From: Candidatus Bipolaricaulis sibiricus
Lineage (GTDB): Bacteria; Bipolaricaulota; Bipolaricaulia; Bipolaricaulales; Bipolaricaulaceae
DNA: 64,000 nt
Direction of reading: 5' to 3'
NCBI GenBank assembly: GCA_004102645.1
Contig: CP034928.1
Span: 1,294,153-1,358,152, forward strand
Shown: positions 34,261 to 42,895 of the stretch, piece by piece
How positions within the stretch are numbered: position 1 is the stretch's first letter
How the letters are laid out: every line of letters begins with the position of its first letter
Made by a program: the position numbers and the translations under genes
Notes under the pieces: model-generated
What the model was told of the DNA's origin: nothing
The model's database searches: none
The model's input: only the letters and a program-made list of their open reading frames with translations

Positions 34261-34635
34261 ATGACAAAGGAAGAGTTCATCCAGGCGATCGAGCAGATGA
34301 CGGTCAAGGATCTCGCCGAGCTTGTGTCGGCGATCGAGGATCGGTTCGGCGTCTCGGCACAGGTTGCGGCCCCGGTGGCCGTGGCCACGGCTGCCCCGGC
34401 CGCCGATGCTGGCGGTCAGGCGAAGTCCACGGTAGACGTCGTCCTCACGAACGCCGGGCAGCAGAAGATCCAGCTGATCAAGGTTGTGAAGGACATCACC
34501 GGCAAGGGCCTCAAGGAATGCAAGGACCTCGTGGACAAGCTCCCCGCGGTGATCAAGGCCGGCGTGAGCCCGGAGGAAGCCGACGACATCCAGAAGAAGC
34601 TCGTCGCCTCCGGTGCCGAGGTCGAGCTGCGCTAG
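34261..34635 (+). CDS. rplL: Ribosomal protein bL12
   Basis: bL12 (L7/L12), 124 residues. The N-terminal dimer helix ([20 protein letters not shown]), an Ala-rich hinge and the factor-binding C-terminal domain ([36 protein letters not shown]) are all present. It lies 3 bases after rplJ and 18 before rpoB. Confidence 0.97.
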   Translation: MTKEEFIQAIEQMTVKDLAELVSAIEDRFGVSAQVAAPVAVATAAPAADAGGQAKSTVDVVLTNAGQQKIQLIKVVKDITGKGLKECKDLVDKLPAVIKAGVSPEEADDIQKKLVASGAEVELR

Positions 34636-34653
34636 GGAGGAAGAGCTCACCTC

Positions 34654-37600
34654 TTGGCCTCACCTGTGATGACGCGACGTGGCTACGGAAGGGCCCGGCG
34701 GTGGATTGAGCCGCCGGACCTCATTTCTGCCCAGGTAGCATCCTACGAGAGCTTCCTGCGTCAGGGCATCCCCGCAGCGTTTGCCCAAGTGAGCCCGATC
34801 CGTGCTCCCAACCGCGACGGGCTGTACATCGAGCTTGTCGAGCCCCATCTGGGGGAGCCGCGCCACGACGAGTGGGAGTGCCGGGACAAGGATCTCACGC
34901 TCGCTGTCCCCCTCAAGGCAACAGGGCGCCTGTGGGAGGACGGGCGGTTGCGCCAGGAAGCGGAGCTGTATCTGGCCGAGATCCCGCTGATGACGCCACG
35001 GGGAACGTTCGTGATCAACGGAACGGAGAACGTTCTCGTGAACGAGCTCGTCCGCTCTCCGGGGGTCTACCTAACCCAGGAGGAGCCCCACGTGTACCGG
35101 GCTCACTTCCTCCCCGAGTCCGGGGCTTGGCTAGAGTTCGATCTGGACACGAAGCGATGGACGTTGCGGGCGAACCTGGACCGGCGTGGCAAGGTTCCCG
35201 CCACCACGCTGCTGCGGGCGATCGGCCTCAGCGAGCGAGACATCCTCACCCAGTACGCGGTAACGGTCCCGGTGGAGGACCTCCCGGACTACCTCGCGTC
35301 GTGGAAGCGCGCCACCCTCGCCGAGGACATCTCGATCGGGGACGCCGAATGGAAGGTCGGCGAGGAGCTGTCGGCCGAACGCGCCACCGCCCTCGCCCGT
35401 GCCGGCCGCGCCAAGGTCCGCCTCGTCCATCCCGCGATCGCCAAGTCGCTCGAAGAAGAGCACGAGAAGCGCATCACGACCCAGGAAGAGGCCGCGCGGT
35501 ACATCTACTTGCGGTTCCGATCCGGCGAGCGGGTGACTTCGAGCCAAGCGTTCGAGTACCTGAACAACCTGTACTTCAACCCTGAAACGTACCGACTGAC
35601 GCCGGTTGGGAGGTTCAAGGTGAACCGCAAGCTCGGCCTCCAGGGTGACGCGACGTGCCTCACCCCCCAAGACCTCTTCGGGGCACTCAACCTCCTGCTG
35701 CGAACGATGGACGACCCGTCCCTCGTCGACGAGACGGATCATCTCGCCAACAAGCGGGTCCGCCTTCCCGGCGAGCAGGCTCAGATGGCGCTCCGGGAGG
35801 GCCTCACGCGCATGGCGCGCATCGCCCAGGACAAGCTCTCTCACTACGACCCGGAGGACAAGGATGCTCTGCGGCGCATCGTCTCGGCACGGACGATTCA
35901 GGCGTCGATGAACTACCTCTTCTACACCGGCCGCCTGTCCCAGTTCCTCGAGCAGACGAATCCCCTCGCCGAGCTCACCCACAAACGACGTCTGTCGGCG
36001 CTGGGCAGCCTCACCGCGCGGCGGGCGAAGATCGAGATTCGCGACGTGCACGCTTCGCACTACGCCCGGATCTGCCCGATCGAGACACCGGAAGGGCAGA
36101 ACATCGGTCTGATCACGTCCCTCGCCCTCCACGCCCGCGTCAACGACTACGGCTTTCTCGAGGCTCCGTACGTCGTCGTCAAGGACGGGAAGGTCACGGG
36201 GGAGATCCGGTACCTGATGGCCGACGACGAGCGCCAGTACAGGATCGCCCCGGCGACAATCGCCATTGGCAAGGACGGGCGAATTCGCGAGAGCCGCGTC
36301 CAGGTACGCACTGGAAACGAGGACGTCCACTTCGTGTCCCCCCAAGAGGTCGACTTCGTCGAGGTCGCCCCGGACATCATCGTCGGCGCGTCCGCGGCGT
36401 TGGTCCCGTTCCTCGAGCACGACGACGCGAACCGAGCGCTGATGGGCGCAAACATGCAGCGCCAGGCAGTGCCGCTGTTGCGTCCGGAAGCACCGTTCGT
36501 GGGAACCGGCCTTGAGGGCAAGGCCGCGCGCGATTCCGGGGCCACGTTGCTCGCAGACGAGGACGGCACGGTCACCTTTGCCGATGCCCAGCGAATCGAG
36601 GTCAAGGGGAAGAAGGAGACGAAGGTCTATCGTCTCCTCAACTACGAGCGCTCGAACCAAGACACGATTCTCCACCAGTACCCAGCGGTGCGGACCGGGG
36701 ACAAGGTGAAGCGGGGCGATGTGCTCGCGGACTCGCAGTCTTCGGTGAACGGCGAGCTCGCCTTGGGGACGAACCTTCTCGTCGGGTTCTTGCCGTTCGA
36801 AGGGTACAACTACGAAGACGCGATCGTCATCTCCGAGCGGTTGGTCCGGGAGAATCGGCTCGACTCGATCCACATCCAGGAGTTCGAGGTTCGCGCCGAG
36901 GAGACGAAGCTCGGACCCGAGGAGATCACCGCCGACATTCCCAACATCTCCCGGGAGGCGCTCCGCAACCTGGACGAGCACGGGATCGTCCGTGCAGGAA
37001 CCGAGGTCCAGACGGGGGACGTGCTCGTGGGCAAGATCACCCCCCGCGGCGAAGCCGAACCCACCCCCGAAGAGCGAATCTTCCGGTCCATCTTCGGGGA
37101 GCGGATGCGGAACTTCAAGAACACGTCCCTTCGCATGCCCCCCATCTCCGGGACGGCAACCGTGATCCGGGTGAAGCGAATGTCCCGTGCTGCCGGCGAC
37201 GAGCTGGAAGCAGGGGTCAACGAGCTGGTGAAGGTCTACGTTGCCCAGCGACGGCGGATCGCGGTGGGCGACAAGCTGGCCGGACGCCACGGCAACAAGG
37301 GCGTGATCGCCGCAGTGCTTCCCGATGAGGACATGCCGTTCCTCCCCGATGGGACGCCACTCGACGTGGTGCTCAACCCCCTCGGCGTACCGTCGCGGAT
37401 GAACCTCGGACAGATCTTCGAGGCGAACCTGGGGTGGCTTGCTTCGCTGCGCGGGGAGACCGCCGCTTCACCGGTGTTCGACGGGGCGCACGAGGACGAG
37501 ATCCTCACCGACCTCACCCAGGCCCTTGTTGAGCACGGTCTCGCCGACGGAACCCGGATGGACGGCAAAGTGGTGTTGCGGGACGGTCGCACCGGAGAAC

Positions 37601-37995
37601 CCTTCCAGTCGCCCATCACCGTGGGGGTGCTCTACCTCCTGAAGCTTGAGCACATCGCTGCGGAGAAGATCCACGCCCGATCCACGGGTCCCTACGCTCT
37701 CATCACGCAGCAGCCGCTCGGCGGGAAGGCGCAGTTCGGCGGGCAGCGGCTGGGGGAAATGGAGGTGTGGGCGCTCGAGGCGTACGGTGCGTCGTCCCTG
37801 CTCCAGGAGATGCTGACCCTCAAGTCCGACGACGTGAAGGGACGCGTCCAGCTCTACAAGGCGATCCTTCGGGGAGAGGACTTCCCCCGCCCCGGGATCC
37901 CGGAATCGTTCCGCGTCTTGTGGCAGGAGCTGCGCTGCCTCGGGCTGTCCGCCAAGGCCTACGACAAGGACAACCGAGAGCTGGAGATCGTGTGA
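34654..37995 (+). CDS. rpoB: RNA polymerase subunit beta
   Basis: RpoB, 1113 residues, a compact form close to the Thermus length and without the large lineage insertions of E. coli. Key regions: SQFLEQTNPLAELTHKRRLS (rifampicin pocket), VRDVH-like IEIRDVHASHYARICPIETP, GYNYEDAIVISERLV, and the catalytic GDKLAGRHGNKGV. After THKRRLSALG the usual PGGLT reads SLT, a two-residue shortening of fork loop 2. I accept the TTG start because GGAGGAAGAG lies 8 bases upstream. rpoC, nearly always next, is not here; a Nudix gene starts 4 bases after the stop. Confidence 0.97.
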   Translation: MASPVMTRRGYGRARRWIEPPDLISAQVASYESFLRQGIPAAFAQVSPIRAPNRDGLYIELVEPHLGEPRHDEWECRDKDLTLAVPLKATGRLWEDGRLRQEAELYLAEIPLMTPRGTFVINGTENVLVNELVRSPGVYLTQEEPHVYRAHFLPESGAWLEFDLDTKRWTLRANLDRRGKVPATTLLRAIGLSERDILTQYAVTVPVEDLPDYLASWKRATLAEDISIGDAEWKVGEELSAERATALARAGRAKVRLVHPAIAKSLEEEHEKRITTQEEAARYIYLRFRSGERVTSSQAFEYLNNLYFNPETYRLTPVGRFKVNRKLGLQGDATCLTPQDLFGALNLLLRTMDDPSLVDETDHLANKRVRLPGEQAQMALREGLTRMARIAQDKLSHYDPEDKDALRRIVSARTIQASMNYLFYTGRLSQFLEQTNPLAELTHKRRLSALGSLTARRAKIEIRDVHASHYARICPIETPEGQNIGLITSLALHARVNDYGFLEAPYVVVKDGKVTGEIRYLMADDERQYRIAPATIAIGKDGRIRESRVQVRTGNEDVHFVSPQEVDFVEVAPDIIVGASAALVPFLEHDDANRALMGANMQRQAVPLLRPEAPFVGTGLEGKAARDSGATLLADEDGTVTFADAQRIEVKGKKETKVYRLLNYERSNQDTILHQYPAVRTGDKVKRGDVLADSQSSVNGELALGTNLLVGFLPFEGYNYEDAIVISERLVRENRLDSIHIQEFEVRAEETKLGPEEITADIPNISREALRNLDEHGIVRAGTEVQTGDVLVGKITPRGEAEPTPEERIFRSIFGERMRNFKNTSLRMPPISGTATVIRVKRMSRAAGDELEAGVNELVKVYVAQRRRIAVGDKLAGRHGNKGVIAAVLPDEDMPFLPDGTPLDVVLNPLGVPSRMNLGQIFEANLGWLASLRGETAASPVFDGAHEDEILTDLTQALVEHGLADGTRMDGKVVLRDGRTGEPFQSPITVGVLYLLKLEHIAAEKIHARSTGPYALITQQPLGGKAQFGGQRLGEMEVWALEAYGASSLLQEMLTLKSDDVKGRVQLYKAILRGEDFPRPGIPESFRVLWQELRCLGLSAKAYDKDNRELEIV

Positions 37996-37999
37996 TCCC

Positions 38000-38437
38000 A
38001 TGCCGGACGAGCGCGCGTCCGGGATGATCCTGTACCGAGACCACGGGCAACTCCGGGAGTACCTGCTCATCAAGAACAGGGTCGGCGGCCACTGGGGGTT
38101 CCCGAAGGGACGTCTGGAGCCAGGCGAGGACGAGATGCGGGCCGCACTGCGCGAGGTAGCAGAGGAGGTGGGAATCGCCCATCCCCAGGTCGTGCCGGGG
38201 TTCCTGGAGCGCCTCTCGTACCGGTTTGTCCGCAACCGGGCGCTCGTCCAGAAAGAGGTCATCCTGTTCCTCGCCGCAACGAACGAGGAAGGAACCCCCG
38301 AAGGCCATGAGATCGAGGCCCAGGCATGGCTTCCCCTTCCCGAGGCCCTGGCCCGGCTCAGCTACCCCGAACAGCGATCGGCCCTTTCCCGAGCTGACGC
38401 GTTCCTACAGGCGCAGCATCCGCGCTCGGGGAGGTGA
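38000..38437 (+). CDS. Nudix hydrolase (Ap4A-type)
   Basis: A 145-residue Nudix enzyme with a perfect Nudix box from Gly37 to Ile59 (Gx5Ex7REVAEEVGI). WGFPKGRLEPGE preceding the box and an early SGMILYR strand resemble diadenosine-polyphosphate hydrolases. It follows rpoB by 4 bases in the position normally held by rpoC and overlaps the transporter gene by 4 bases (GTGA), so it is probably expressed from the rpoB transcript. Confidence 0.9.
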   Translation: MPDERASGMILYRDHGQLREYLLIKNRVGGHWGFPKGRLEPGEDEMRAALREVAEEVGIAHPQVVPGFLERLSYRFVRNRALVQKEVILFLAATNEEGTPEGHEIEAQAWLPLPEALARLSYPEQRSALSRADAFLQAQHPRSGR

Positions 38438-39741
38438 TCGGCGTGGGTTGGCCCCAACCCGTGGCCGCACTGACGGTCTTTGTCGCTGCCTACGCGCTCA
38501 TCTTCTCCGGCTACCTCCACCGCACCGTTGCGGCCCTCATCGGCGCAGTGGCGATGATCGTTGCAGGTAGTGCCCTCGGGTTCTACGCTCACCGCGCGGC
38601 CGTAGCGAGCATTGACGCCGACACGCTGTGGCTTCTGTTCGGGATGATGGCGCTCGTGGGGCTTCTTCGCGAAACCGGCTTCTTCCAGTACATCGCCATC
38701 CGGGCGGCGAAGATCGCCCGTGGCAACCCCACCGTGCTCTTCATCTCCTTTGGGCTCTGCACGGCCGTGGCGTCGATGTTCCTGGACAACGTCACCACCC
38801 TGCTCACCGTGGTCCCCGTGACGATCTCCGTGGCCGAGGTGCTGGCGATTCCAGCCGGGCCGCTCCTCATCATGGAGGCGATGGCCTCGAACATCGGAGG
38901 AACCGCGACCCTCGTCGGCGATCCGCCGAACATCCTCATCGGGTCCGCAGCGGAGTTCCCGTTCAACGCGTTTCTCAGCCACACACTGCCCGTCGCGGTG
39001 ACCGTGCTCGCAGTGGCAATGGCGTTCCTCCTTGTTCGGTTCCGCCGACGAGCGCAGTCCGGCGCCTCGAACGTGGAGGCGGTGATGGCGATGGACGAAC
39101 GTCAGGTGCTCACGCAACCCCAGGCCATGGGCAGGCTTGTGGCGGTCCTGGCCCTGGTGTTCGTCCTGTTTGCCTTCCACCACTTGATCGGCCTAACCCC
39201 GGGGGTAATCGCGCTCATCGGCGCGGCACTGAGCGCGCTCGTCCTCAGACCGAGCATCGAGTCGTTCCTCCACGGAGTGGAGTGGGATCTCCTCGTCTTC
39301 CTCGCCGCGCTGCTCGTCCTCACGGGTGGCCTCGAGGCTTCTGGCGCCCTGAGCGTTGCCGGCCAGTGGGTCGTTGCCGCGGCAGGCGGCTCAGTCCTTG
39401 TTCTCGCGCTCTTCCTGCTGTGGTTGGGGGCCCTCCTCAGCTGGGTGGTGAGCGCCATCCCGGCCTCAGTTACGCTCATCGCCCTTGTGCGCGGACTGGC
39501 CGGCACAGGCATCCCGCTCACCCCCCTGTGGTGGGCGCTCGCGCTGGGGGTCGGGCTTGGCGCGAACGGGACCCCGCTCGGTTCGGCCGCGAACATGGTT
39601 CTCGTGTCGATCGCCGAACGTGCGAGTCAGGTCGTACACTTCAAGGCTTGGCTCAGAGACGGAGTGCCTGTTGCCGTCCTGTCGTGTGGCGTGGCGAGTC
39701 TCTTCCTGTGGCTGGGGATCGCCACGGGGTGGTTTCTGTGA
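38434..39741 (+). CDS. ArsB/NhaD-type (ion transporter superfamily) membrane protein
   Basis: A 435-residue protein with about 11-12 membrane helices. The conserved halves each have a hairpin motif: FLDNVTTLLTVVPV with MASNIGGTATLVGDPPNILI, and WVVSAIPASVTLIALVRG with GLGANGTPLGSAANMVLVSI. This matches the ArsB/P-protein/NhaD group, which moves arsenite, Na+/H+ or anions. The exact substrate cannot be fixed; no arsR or arsC is near. GTG start overlaps the Nudix stop, and its own stop overlaps the next GTG. Confidence 0.87.
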   Translation: MIGVGWPQPVAALTVFVAAYALIFSGYLHRTVAALIGAVAMIVAGSALGFYAHRAAVASIDADTLWLLFGMMALVGLLRETGFFQYIAIRAAKIARGNPTVLFISFGLCTAVASMFLDNVTTLLTVVPVTISVAEVLAIPAGPLLIMEAMASNIGGTATLVGDPPNILIGSAAEFPFNAFLSHTLPVAVTVLAVAMAFLLVRFRRRAQSGASNVEAVMAMDERQVLTQPQAMGRLVAVLALVFVLFAFHHLIGLTPGVIALIGAALSALVLRPSIESFLHGVEWDLLVFLAALLVLTGGLEASGALSVAGQWVVAAAGGSVLVLALFLLWLGALLSWVVSAIPASVTLIALVRGLAGTGIPLTPLWWALALGVGLGANGTPLGSAANMVLVSIAERASQVVHFKAWLRDGVPVAVLSCGVASLFLWLGIATGWFL

Positions 39742-40640
39742 GCCGGGGCGATCTCCCGCTGCGTGAGGCCCACCGCGGGGTGTGGCTCCTCGACACGGAC
39801 CAATTCGGGGTTTCCGGTCAAGGCGGTGTCTACATCGTCCCCGGCCGCCCGGCGGCGCTCGTCGAAGCGGGGACGTCGCTCGCCCGGGACACGGTCCTCG
39901 CCGCCCTCGACGCGCTCGACGTTCCGCGCGACGATGTGGGTTGGATCTTCGTCACGCACATCCACCTCGACCACGCGGGGGGAGCGGGCGGGCTCCTCGC
40001 GGCTCTTCCCCGGGCGAAGGTCGTCGTCCACGCCCGCGGGGCGCGACACCTTCTCGACCCGTCGCGCCTCGTGGCCTCGGTCCGGGAGGCGGTCCGGGAC
40101 CGGTTCTCCCTCTACGGGACGGTCACCCCGATCCCGGAACGCCGGCTCCACGTTCCAGCGGACGGGGAGGTCTTCCCGCTCGCGGGGTTCCGGATCCGGG
40201 CCGTGGATGCCCCGGGCCACGCCCCCCATCACCTGTGCTACTTCGAGGAGGGGGAGCGGCTTCTCTTCACCGGGGATGCGGCCGGCCTCTACGTGGGAGG
40301 AACGCTGATCCCATCCACTGTCCCACCCAGCTTCGACCTCGACGAGTCCCTTGCCACGCTGACCCGGCTCGCCGCGCTCCGACCTCAGAAGCTCCTCTTC
40401 ACCCACTTCGGGCCCGGTTCCCCCGACCTCCTCGTCCGTTACGGGGAGCTCCTCCGGGAGTGGGTGGACCGCGTGCGACGGCTGGGGGCCGAGCACCGGG
40501 ACGAGGACAGCCTCGTGGCGGCGGTGCTCGCCGAGGTGGAGCGGGCGGGGGGGATCCCGTCCGGGGAGGCGCGGGGGGACCTCGCGATGTCCGTGCGGGG
40601 GGTTCTCGGCTACCTCCGCCAGCGGGAGGGGACGGCGTGA
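39738..40640 (+). CDS. MBL-fold metallo-hydrolase
   Basis: A 300-residue metallo-beta-lactamase-fold hydrolase. The metal motif THIHLDHAGG is at 73-82, with further ligands in DAPGHAPHHLCYF, FTGDAAGLYV and LFTHFGPG. The C-terminal 80 residues are helical. GTG start at 39738 overlaps the transporter stop in GTGA, and its stop overlaps the priA GTG. Substrate unknown; the fold includes hydrolases of thioesters, phosphodiesters and lactones. Confidence 0.9.
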   Translation: MSRGDLPLREAHRGVWLLDTDQFGVSGQGGVYIVPGRPAALVEAGTSLARDTVLAALDALDVPRDDVGWIFVTHIHLDHAGGAGGLLAALPRAKVVVHARGARHLLDPSRLVASVREAVRDRFSLYGTVTPIPERRLHVPADGEVFPLAGFRIRAVDAPGHAPHHLCYFEEGERLLFTGDAAGLYVGGTLIPSTVPPSFDLDESLATLTRLAALRPQKLLFTHFGPGSPDLLVRYGELLREWVDRVRRLGAEHRDEDSLVAAVLAEVERAGGIPSGEARGDLAMSVRGVLGYLRQREGTA

Positions 40641-42694
40641 TTGCCCGGGTGGCCCTGCCCATCCCCCGGGCCGCCCCGTTCGACTACGAGGTCCCGCCAG
40701 ACCTGCGGGTGACCGTCGGAGACCGGGTACGCGTTCCGTTCGGAACCCGCCGCATATGGGGGATCGTGGTCGGCGTGTCCCCCGAGCCCACGTTCCCCGG
40801 GCGCGTGCTCCCGATCGAGGCCGTGGCCGGGCCGTGTCTCTCCCCCGCGGGCGTGGACCTGATCGCGGAGGTGGCCCGGGGGGCGTTCGTGGGGGTGGGG
40901 CTCGCGTTGGCGCGGCTCGTTCCCCCGCCCAGCCGGGCCCGGGTGCGGGCGGTGGAGCTGGCGGTCCCCGCGGAGGCGGCCTCCGATCTCGCCCGCCGCG
41001 CCCCGGCCCAGGCGCGGGTCCTCGCCGCGGTGGCGGGGGGGACGACGCGGATTCCCGAGTTGCAGGCCCTCCCGGGAGGAGGGAGGGCAGTGGGGGCGCT
41101 CCTCCGCAAGGGCGTCCTCCGCCCGCAGCGACTGCCGTTCGCCTACCGCGAGGAGAGGACGGCCATCGTTCTCACCCCCGCCCAGCGGGGGGCGGTGGAG
41201 GCGATCCGGGGGGGGATCGGACGCGGAAAGGGGTACCTCCTGTTCGGGCCCCCGGGGTCGGGGAAGACCGAGGTCTACCTCCAGGCCGCCGCCGCGGCCC
41301 AGGCCGAGGGCAGGTCGTCCCTCCTCCTCGTCCCCGAGGTCTCGCTCCTGCCCCAGCTGTGGGCCCGGGCGGGGCGGGCCGTCGGCACCTTCCCGGAGAC
41401 CTACTTCGGCGAGCTCCCGCCGGGCGAGCGGTGGGCGGCCTGGCACGGCGCGCTCGCGGGCGCGGTCCGCTGCGCTGTGGGGACGCGGTCGGCGTGTTTT
41501 CTCCCGCTGCAGGACCTCGGCCTCGTCGCCCTCGACGAGGAGGGGGAGCCCGCCTACAAACAGGAGGAGATGGCCCCCTCCTACCACGCCCGGGCCGTGG
41601 CCGAGAGGCGGGCGGAGCACGAGGGCGCGGCGGTGGTCCTCGGCGCGGCCGCGCCGTCCGTGGAGACCTACTTCCGTGCCGAGCGGGGCGAGATCGATCT
41701 CCTCTCTCTCCCGGAGCGCGTCGCGGGGGCGGCGCCCGAGGTGCGGGTCGCCCCCCGCGGCGAGGACGTGATCGGCCCGATCCTCCAGGACGCGATCCAC
41801 CGCCACCTCGGCACCAAGGGACAGGTCATCCTGTTCCTGAACAGGCTCGGGTTCTACACCGGCGCCGCCTGTCGCTGCCGGGCGATCCTCCGCTGCCCGC
41901 ACTGCGAGATCCCCCTCGTGTTCCACCTCGCCGACCGCGCGTTCCACTGCCACACCTGCGGGAAGACCGTGCGCGACCCGACGTGCCCGGCGTGCGGGGG
42001 GACGCGGTTCCACCTGTTCGGGGTGGGGACCGAACGGGTCGAGCACGAGGCGAAGCGGCTGTTCCCCGCAGTCACCGTGGCCCGGCTGGACAGCGACACG
42101 GCGCGCGATCGCGATCAGATCCTCGCTTCCTTTGCCCGGGGCGAGATCCAGATCCTCGTCGGGGCACAGATGGTGGGGAAGGGGCTCGACTTCCCGGGGG
42201 TCACCCTCGTCGGGGTGGTGAGCGCCGACGGGCTTCTCTCGACCCCCGACTTCCGCGCCGGGGAGCGGACGTACCAGCTCGTCGCCGGCGCCGCCGGCCG
42301 GGCCGGCCGAGGCGAGCGGCCTGGCGAGGTGGTCGTCCAGTCCGACCAGCCGGATTACTACGCGATCCGCTGCGCCCTGGCGGGCGACTATGGGGGGTTC
42401 TACCGCGAGGAAGTGCGGTACCGGGAAGCCCTGCGCTACCCACCGTTTGCCCGGCTGGTGCGGATGGTGGCCACCGGGCGCGGAGCCGAGACGAGGGCGG
42501 AGGCGCTCGCCCGCGACCTCGCCGGCCACGGGTTCGAGGTTCTGGGCCCGGCGCGGCTCTTCCCCCGCCGCGGGGTTCCCCGGGTGCAGCTCGTCGTCCG
42601 GGGAGGGGATGACGTGGTGGAACTCCTCGCCGCGGCCCTCCCCCAGCCGCCCCCGTGGCTCCGGGTCGACCCCGACCCGATCTGGCTCGGTTAG
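40637..42694 (+). CDS. priA: Primosomal replication restart helicase PriA
   Basis: PriA, 685 residues, reloads the replisome at stalled forks. The N-terminal DNA-binding domain (ARVALPIPRAAPFDYEVP) and winged helix precede Walker A GPPGSGKT (204-211). Eight zinc-binding cysteines lie in the CRCRAILRCPHC, HCHTCGK and CPACGG group. VGAQMVGKGLDFPGVTLVGV and RAGRGERPGEVVVQS are helicase motifs V and VI. Odd point: the Walker B box, DEEH in PriA, reads DEEG (300-303). GTG start overlaps the MBL stop. GC content is extreme here. Confidence 0.93.
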   Translation: MIARVALPIPRAAPFDYEVPPDLRVTVGDRVRVPFGTRRIWGIVVGVSPEPTFPGRVLPIEAVAGPCLSPAGVDLIAEVARGAFVGVGLALARLVPPPSRARVRAVELAVPAEAASDLARRAPAQARVLAAVAGGTTRIPELQALPGGGRAVGALLRKGVLRPQRLPFAYREERTAIVLTPAQRGAVEAIRGGIGRGKGYLLFGPPGSGKTEVYLQAAAAAQAEGRSSLLLVPEVSLLPQLWARAGRAVGTFPETYFGELPPGERWAAWHGALAGAVRCAVGTRSACFLPLQDLGLVALDEEGEPAYKQEEMAPSYHARAVAERRAEHEGAAVVLGAAAPSVETYFRAERGEIDLLSLPERVAGAAPEVRVAPRGEDVIGPILQDAIHRHLGTKGQVILFLNRLGFYTGAACRCRAILRCPHCEIPLVFHLADRAFHCHTCGKTVRDPTCPACGGTRFHLFGVGTERVEHEAKRLFPAVTVARLDSDTARDRDQILASFARGEIQILVGAQMVGKGLDFPGVTLVGVVSADGLLSTPDFRAGERTYQLVAGAAGRAGRGERPGEVVVQSDQPDYYAIRCALAGDYGGFYREEVRYREALRYPPFARLVRMVATGRGAETRAEALARDLAGHGFEVLGPARLFPRRGVPRVQLVVRGGDDVVELLAAALPQPPPWLRVDPDPIWLG

Positions 42695-42854
42695 CCCTTC
42701 CCAAGGGCGCCCCGCTCTCCCTGGGACGCGGCCCAGCTGAGGACTGGGCGCCGACTGGGACCGACGAACACGGGGGTGGTTCCTCCCGGTCTTCGCCCAT
42801 TCCAGCCGCTTGAACAGCAACCCTTCCCGAACCTACCCCGACGTGACGGTACGC

Positions 42855-42860
42855 TACACT
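42855..42860 (+). promoter_or_regulatory. -10 box of unit 1
   Basis: TACACT within CTACACTACGTTCGGACTG, followed by a leader nearly identical to that of unit 3 (49209 onward). No -35 is recognisable at normal spacing. Confidence 0.4.
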
Positions 42861-42895
42861 ACGTTCGGACTGATCGAAGAAGCCGGAGGTGGCGG

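Noticed and set aside
35131-37290. 719-codon open frame opposite rpoB
   Set aside because: Antisense shadow of a GC-rich conserved gene; no family-like sequence.
40610-42820. 736-codon open frame opposite priA
   Set aside because: Antisense shadow caused by extreme GC; the sense strand is clearly PriA.
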